Shown here: piece after piece, positions 4,584-6,926 of the stretch | Position numbering within the stretch: position 1 is the stretch's first letter | Layout of the letters: each line of letters starts with the position of its first letter | Assembly: GCA_020344295.1 (NCBI GenBank) | Contig: CP070819.1 | Coordinates: 1,633,368-1,640,293, forward strand | DNA length: 6,926 bases | DNA from: Dehalococcoidia bacterium | GTDB taxonomy: Bacteria > Chloroflexota > Dehalococcoidia > SZUA-161 | Direction: 5' to 3' | Notes under the pieces: generated by a model | Told to the model about the DNA's origin: nothing | What the model saw: the letters and a program-made list of their open reading frames with translations, nothing else | The model's database searches: none | Translations under genes and position numbers: made by a program

Positions 4584-6209
4584 ATGAGGTTTCCGCATAT
4601 TACAGAGTATAAGGAGTACCGGGGAGACTGGAAAGAGGAATATAAGCGGAAGCTGGTCTCCGCTGAGGAAGCGGCTAGGGTAGTCAAATCGGGTGACAGG
4701 GTAGCCCTGCCCTTCGCGCATCCTACGCAGGTTCCTCTGGCACTGGGTAAGCGTAAAGACGAGCTGCAAAACGTCTATCTTGAGATCAATGCACCGTCGG
4801 TAGATCCGGGTTGGCTTCAGCCGGGCTGGGAGGACAGTTTCTCTGTCAATGCTATAAACTACCTCGGAGCAATGGGGCGCCCTTCCCATGATACCAAGGT
4901 GTCCTCCTTTATACCGTGCCTCATGTCCCTCCGGCCGAAGCTGTGCGACGAGGAGAGGCTGCACGGGGATAGAGGCATCGATGTCTTCATGACCAATGTC
5001 TCTCCACCGGACAAACATGGTTTCTGCAGCTTCGGGCCCCATCTCTGGAACAAGAAGAGCTATGCCAGGAGGGCAAAGACAGTCATCGCCGAGGTGGATG
5101 AGAATATGATATATCCCTACCGCGGCAATAATTTGATCCATGTGTCGGAGGTCGACTACTTCGTTGAGGCGCCGACTGCCCGCGTGACCGATGAGCAATT
5201 AAGGGAGCTTATCCTAACAATGGTAAAGGATGAGAGCAAACATCAGCAGTGGATAGATACCCTTTTAAAGGCTAACAAACATGAGCCTGAGTACATGGCA
5301 CGGGGATACAATCTAATGGGCCCGCTGATAGATGTCCTGAACCCTGACTTCTTTACAGCGGTTATGGGGCTGGAGGACCCCTATCCCGAGGCCTACGATA
5401 TGGCCGGATACGTTAAGGAGATAATTAGAGACGGCGATACTATTGAGATCGGAGCCGGAAGGCCTACCACGTGGCTGCCGAGAGTAGGGCTTTTCGATGA
5501 TTATCAGGACCTCGGAATACATTCCGAGATGTCGGCCTGGCGTCAGGCTGAACTGATACGGGAGGGTGTGTTCACCGGCAAACGGAAGACGCTTCATCCG
5601 GGAAAGGCGATCTACACTGCCCTGGATGGAGCCGGCTGGGATGAATATATCTGGATGAGCGACAATCCGCTTGTTGAAATGTATGACTGTGAATACGTAC
5701 ATAACCCGACAGTCATTGCCCAGAATAACAACATGGTCTCCATCAACAGCGCCCTTCAGGTAGACCTTACCGGCCTGATAACCTGTGAGAGCCAGTTCGG
5801 GCCTCGTCTGGTGAACGGTCCCGGCGGACAGCTCGATTTCCATCTGGGCGCTTTTATGTCCAGAGGTGGACGTGCGATCACCATGCTGCGCTCCCTTGCT
5901 TTCGGCGGCAGCTCGACTATCGTTGCTCAGATGCCCGAGGGTTCCCTGGTCACTATACCGCGTCAATTCGCCGACTACGTAGTAACGGAATATGGTATCG
6001 CCAGCCTGGCGGGGAAGAGCCATCGGGAGCGGGCCAACGAGCTTATCGCCATCGCCCATCCCGATTTCCGTGCCGAGCTCAAACAGGCGGCAAGTAAATA
6101 TGCGACTCCTCACATGACTCACCAGAATTATAAGGACCTTTCCAACCACTTACTGTTCCATCATCCCAATCAAACCAATAGAATACCTGATCTCCATCAG
6201 GATCATTAG
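4584..6209 (+). CDS. Acetyl-CoA hydrolase/CoA-transferase family protein (4-hydroxybutyrate CoA-transferase-like), 3' end probably not native
   Basis: This is a cytoplasmic class I CoA-transferase of the AbfT/Cat1/AarC group (COG0427), which moves CoA between an acyl-CoA and a carboxylate through a glutamyl-CoA intermediate. The N-terminal domain carries V-S-P-P-D-K-H-G-F-C-S-F-G (139-151). The C-terminal domain carries LGIHSEM (310-316), in which Glu315 aligns with the catalytic Glu of AbfT and AarC. It also has LHPGK (337-341), L-T-G (395-397), GGQLDF (414-419), TEYGIA (468-473), GKSHRERA (477-484) and IAHPDFR (490-496). All landmarks are in order, so the enzyme looks functional. Residues ~203-275 are an extra segment between the two halves, compared with the ~440-aa AbfT. 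The substrate is not identifiable. After residue ~505 the sequence loses family character and is antisense to a PKD gene, so the last ~35 residues are probably spurious. No subunit or pathway partner is adjacent. Confidence 0.9.
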   Translation: MRFPHITEYKEYRGDWKEEYKRKLVSAEEAARVVKSGDRVALPFAHPTQVPLALGKRKDELQNVYLEINAPSVDPGWLQPGWEDSFSVNAINYLGAMGRPSHDTKVSSFIPCLMSLRPKLCDEERLHGDRGIDVFMTNVSPPDKHGFCSFGPHLWNKKSYARRAKTVIAEVDENMIYPYRGNNLIHVSEVDYFVEAPTARVTDEQLRELILTMVKDESKHQQWIDTLLKANKHEPEYMARGYNLMGPLIDVLNPDFFTAVMGLEDPYPEAYDMAGYVKEIIRDGDTIEIGAGRPTTWLPRVGLFDDYQDLGIHSEMSAWRQAELIREGVFTGKRKTLHPGKAIYTALDGAGWDEYIWMSDNPLVEMYDCEYVHNPTVIAQNNNMVSINSALQVDLTGLITCESQFGPRLVNGPGGQLDFHLGAFMSRGGRAITMLRSLAFGGSSTIVAQMPEGSLVTIPRQFADYVVTEYGIASLAGKSHRERANELIAIAHPDFRAELKQAASKYATPHMTHQNYKDLSNHLLFHHPNQTNRIPDLHQDH

Positions 6210-6926
6210 CTGAAGCTGAATATGTGTAAGAATTACCTGCCTTACCAGATGTAGGACCATCAATATCTGGTTTATCTGGACCGCGATTAGGTGTAGGGGA
6301 TACAGTTACTTCTAATGCTTGTGAAAAACCGCTTTGTGCACCCTTGGTATCCTCTGCTTTAACTCTTATTAAATATGTGCCAACATTATTCCATGAATGA
6401 GAAACATTAACAAATGTATCAGAAGGATAAAAATCAGTCCATTCATCTACAATATCATCAGAATTCCAATCCCAACCATATTTTATATCATTACCATCAG
6501 GATCACTAGCTTTGCTAGAGTATTGATTAGATTCATCGACAGTAATATTTTCAGGACCAATAGGTCTAAACGGTGGATTAGGTGGTCTATTAACCTGAAT
6601 GACGTTAAAGGTTGGTCCTGATCCAATATAATTATCATTACAATATATGTAAACCTTCCATGATCCAGCTTCAGCAGGAGTTCTCCACTCCCATATAGCC
6701 CCAGTTCCAGACCAGGATATAGGGCTCCATTCACCATAAAATTTTACAACACCATCCTTCTTCCATTCCGAACTAAAAACATCACCACTATTAACATTAC
6801 TAACTTCACCATAAAAATATATTAGAGTTCCTAAATTGAAACTAGTTTTACAAGGTCCATGATCATCCCATCCATTAACCCATTCACACATACATGTATA
6901 ATCTAAATTTGCTAAATATGAACCAA
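6079..6926 (-). CDS. PKD-repeat extracellular protein, archaeal (Thermoplasmata-like), partial at both ends
   Basis: The minus-strand frame is open from the right edge, beyond the first internal ATG (6891), to a TGA at 6081-6079. Counting from that ATG, residues ~12-98 form an Ig-like beta domain with spaced aromatic residues (Y-F-Y-G-E-V, W-E-W, G-S-W-K-V-Y-I-Y). Residues 102-197 are a PKD domain: NRPPNPP linker, A-S-D-P-D-G-N-D, Y-G-W-D-W, S-H-S-W, G-T-Y-L-I-R-V-K-A-E-D. A second PKD domain starts at ~207 with DGPTSGKAGNSYTYS, DPDGDQ, F-D-W-D-D-G-T and G-P-Y-N-S-G-E-S-C-E-E-S-H. In relatives a W and a G-Y/T-I-V-K-A strand follow that last SH; here the frame turns into IYLPPV and stops, so the domain is cut at ~6100. 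Such repeats are typical of secreted surface proteins mediating binding. The A+T-rich codon use is unlike the rest of the window. The N-terminus and any signal peptide lie outside. Confidence 0.8.
   Translation of the reverse strand, partial: GSYLANLDYTCMCEWVNGWDDHGPCKTSFNLGTLIYFYGEVSNVNSGDVFSSEWKKDGVVKFYGEWSPISWSGTGAIWEWRTPAEAGSWKVYIYCNDNYIGSGPTFNVIQVNRPPNPPFRPIGPENITVDESNQYSSKASDPDGNDIKYGWDWNSDDIVDEWTDFYPSDTFVNVSHSWNNVGTYLIRVKAEDTKGAQSGFSQALEVTVSPTPNRGPDKPDIDGPTSGKAGNSYTYSASANDPDGDQVFYWFDWDDGTVSGWKGPYNSGESCEESHIYLPPV
6095..6110. other. Abrupt composition and gene-content junction
   Basis: Left of about 6100 the plus strand encodes a well-conserved CoA-transferase with balanced to high G+C. 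Right of it the minus strand encodes an A+T-rich archaeal-type PKD protein. Family similarity of the CoA-transferase fades after A-A-S-K-Y (ending ~6100), and similarity of the PKD protein ends at E-S-H (also ~6100). Both genes thus lose their homology at the same point, which marks a breakpoint and not a normal convergent gene pair. I see no inverted repeats, target-site duplication or attachment-site-like sequence there. Confidence 0.75.

Noticed and set aside
4317..4584. Two short minus-strand open frames in the divergent intergenic region
   Set aside because: They overlap each other in different frames, lack ribosome binding sites and look like random coding.
4539..5198. 219-codon minus-strand open frame over the CoA-transferase 5' end
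   Set aside because: It is antisense to the conserved N-terminal domain, with no ribosome binding site and no recognisable family.
5313..6149. 278-codon minus-strand open frame opposite the CoA-transferase
   Set aside because: The plus strand has all CoA-transferase landmarks. The minus frame is a long antisense shadow with no recognisable domain, and it crosses the junction.
6210..6926. Possible plus-strand gene in the A+T-rich end
   Set aside because: The only long plus-strand frame (6397-6621) is Ile/Arg-rich and antisense to clear PKD domains.

Overview
The first ~6.1 kb looks like a bacterial genome fragment, most likely Chloroflexota (Dehalococcoidia/SAR202-like). This rests on remembered family resemblance, not on a search: large GT-C glycosyltransferases, a DUF5679 zinc ribbon, and a Pro/Thr-linker lipoprotein whose C-terminal domain is of a kind often seen in that phylum. 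The last ~0.8 kb is different. It is A+T-rich (one sampled row is 33% G+C, against 58% in a row of the preceding gene) and encodes, on the minus strand, a PKD-repeat surface protein in the style of Thermoplasmata-type archaea. The two parts meet abruptly near 6100, inside the 3' end of a CoA-transferase gene. A chimeric metagenomic contig is the simplest explanation; recent insertion or transfer is the alternative.

Layout. Positions 1-174 (+) hold the C-terminal end of a polytopic membrane protein. Positions 311-3265 (+) encode a 984-residue envelope glycosyltransferase that appears to fuse two GT-C modules, a Gpi18-like mannosyltransferase half and a PMT/GT39 half, through an extracytoplasmic beta-rich domain. 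A strong hairpin (3305-3344) then separates this convergently from two minus-strand genes: a 46-aa DUF5679 zinc ribbon (3368-3508) and a 166-aa lipoprotein (3610-4110). The lipoprotein gene has a near-consensus sigma70-type promoter overlapped or abutted by two inverted repeats. A 473-bp divergent intergenic region follows, with a weaker plus-strand promoter candidate and a leader hairpin. It leads to a 541-codon acetyl-CoA hydrolase/transferase-family gene (4584-6209, +) that keeps the family's catalytic Glu. The PKD gene (6079-6926, -) runs off the right edge.

How the genes relate. The two membrane proteins at the left fit an envelope glycosylation locus using lipid-linked sugar donors. The lipoprotein is another envelope component but is transcribed separately. 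The CoA-transferase belongs to acyl-CoA/carboxylic acid metabolism and has no visible partner here. I see no defence system, CRISPR array, tRNA, rRNA or mobile element. The points most worth attention are the double GT-C fusion, the palindrome-flanked promoter and the junction at ~6100.
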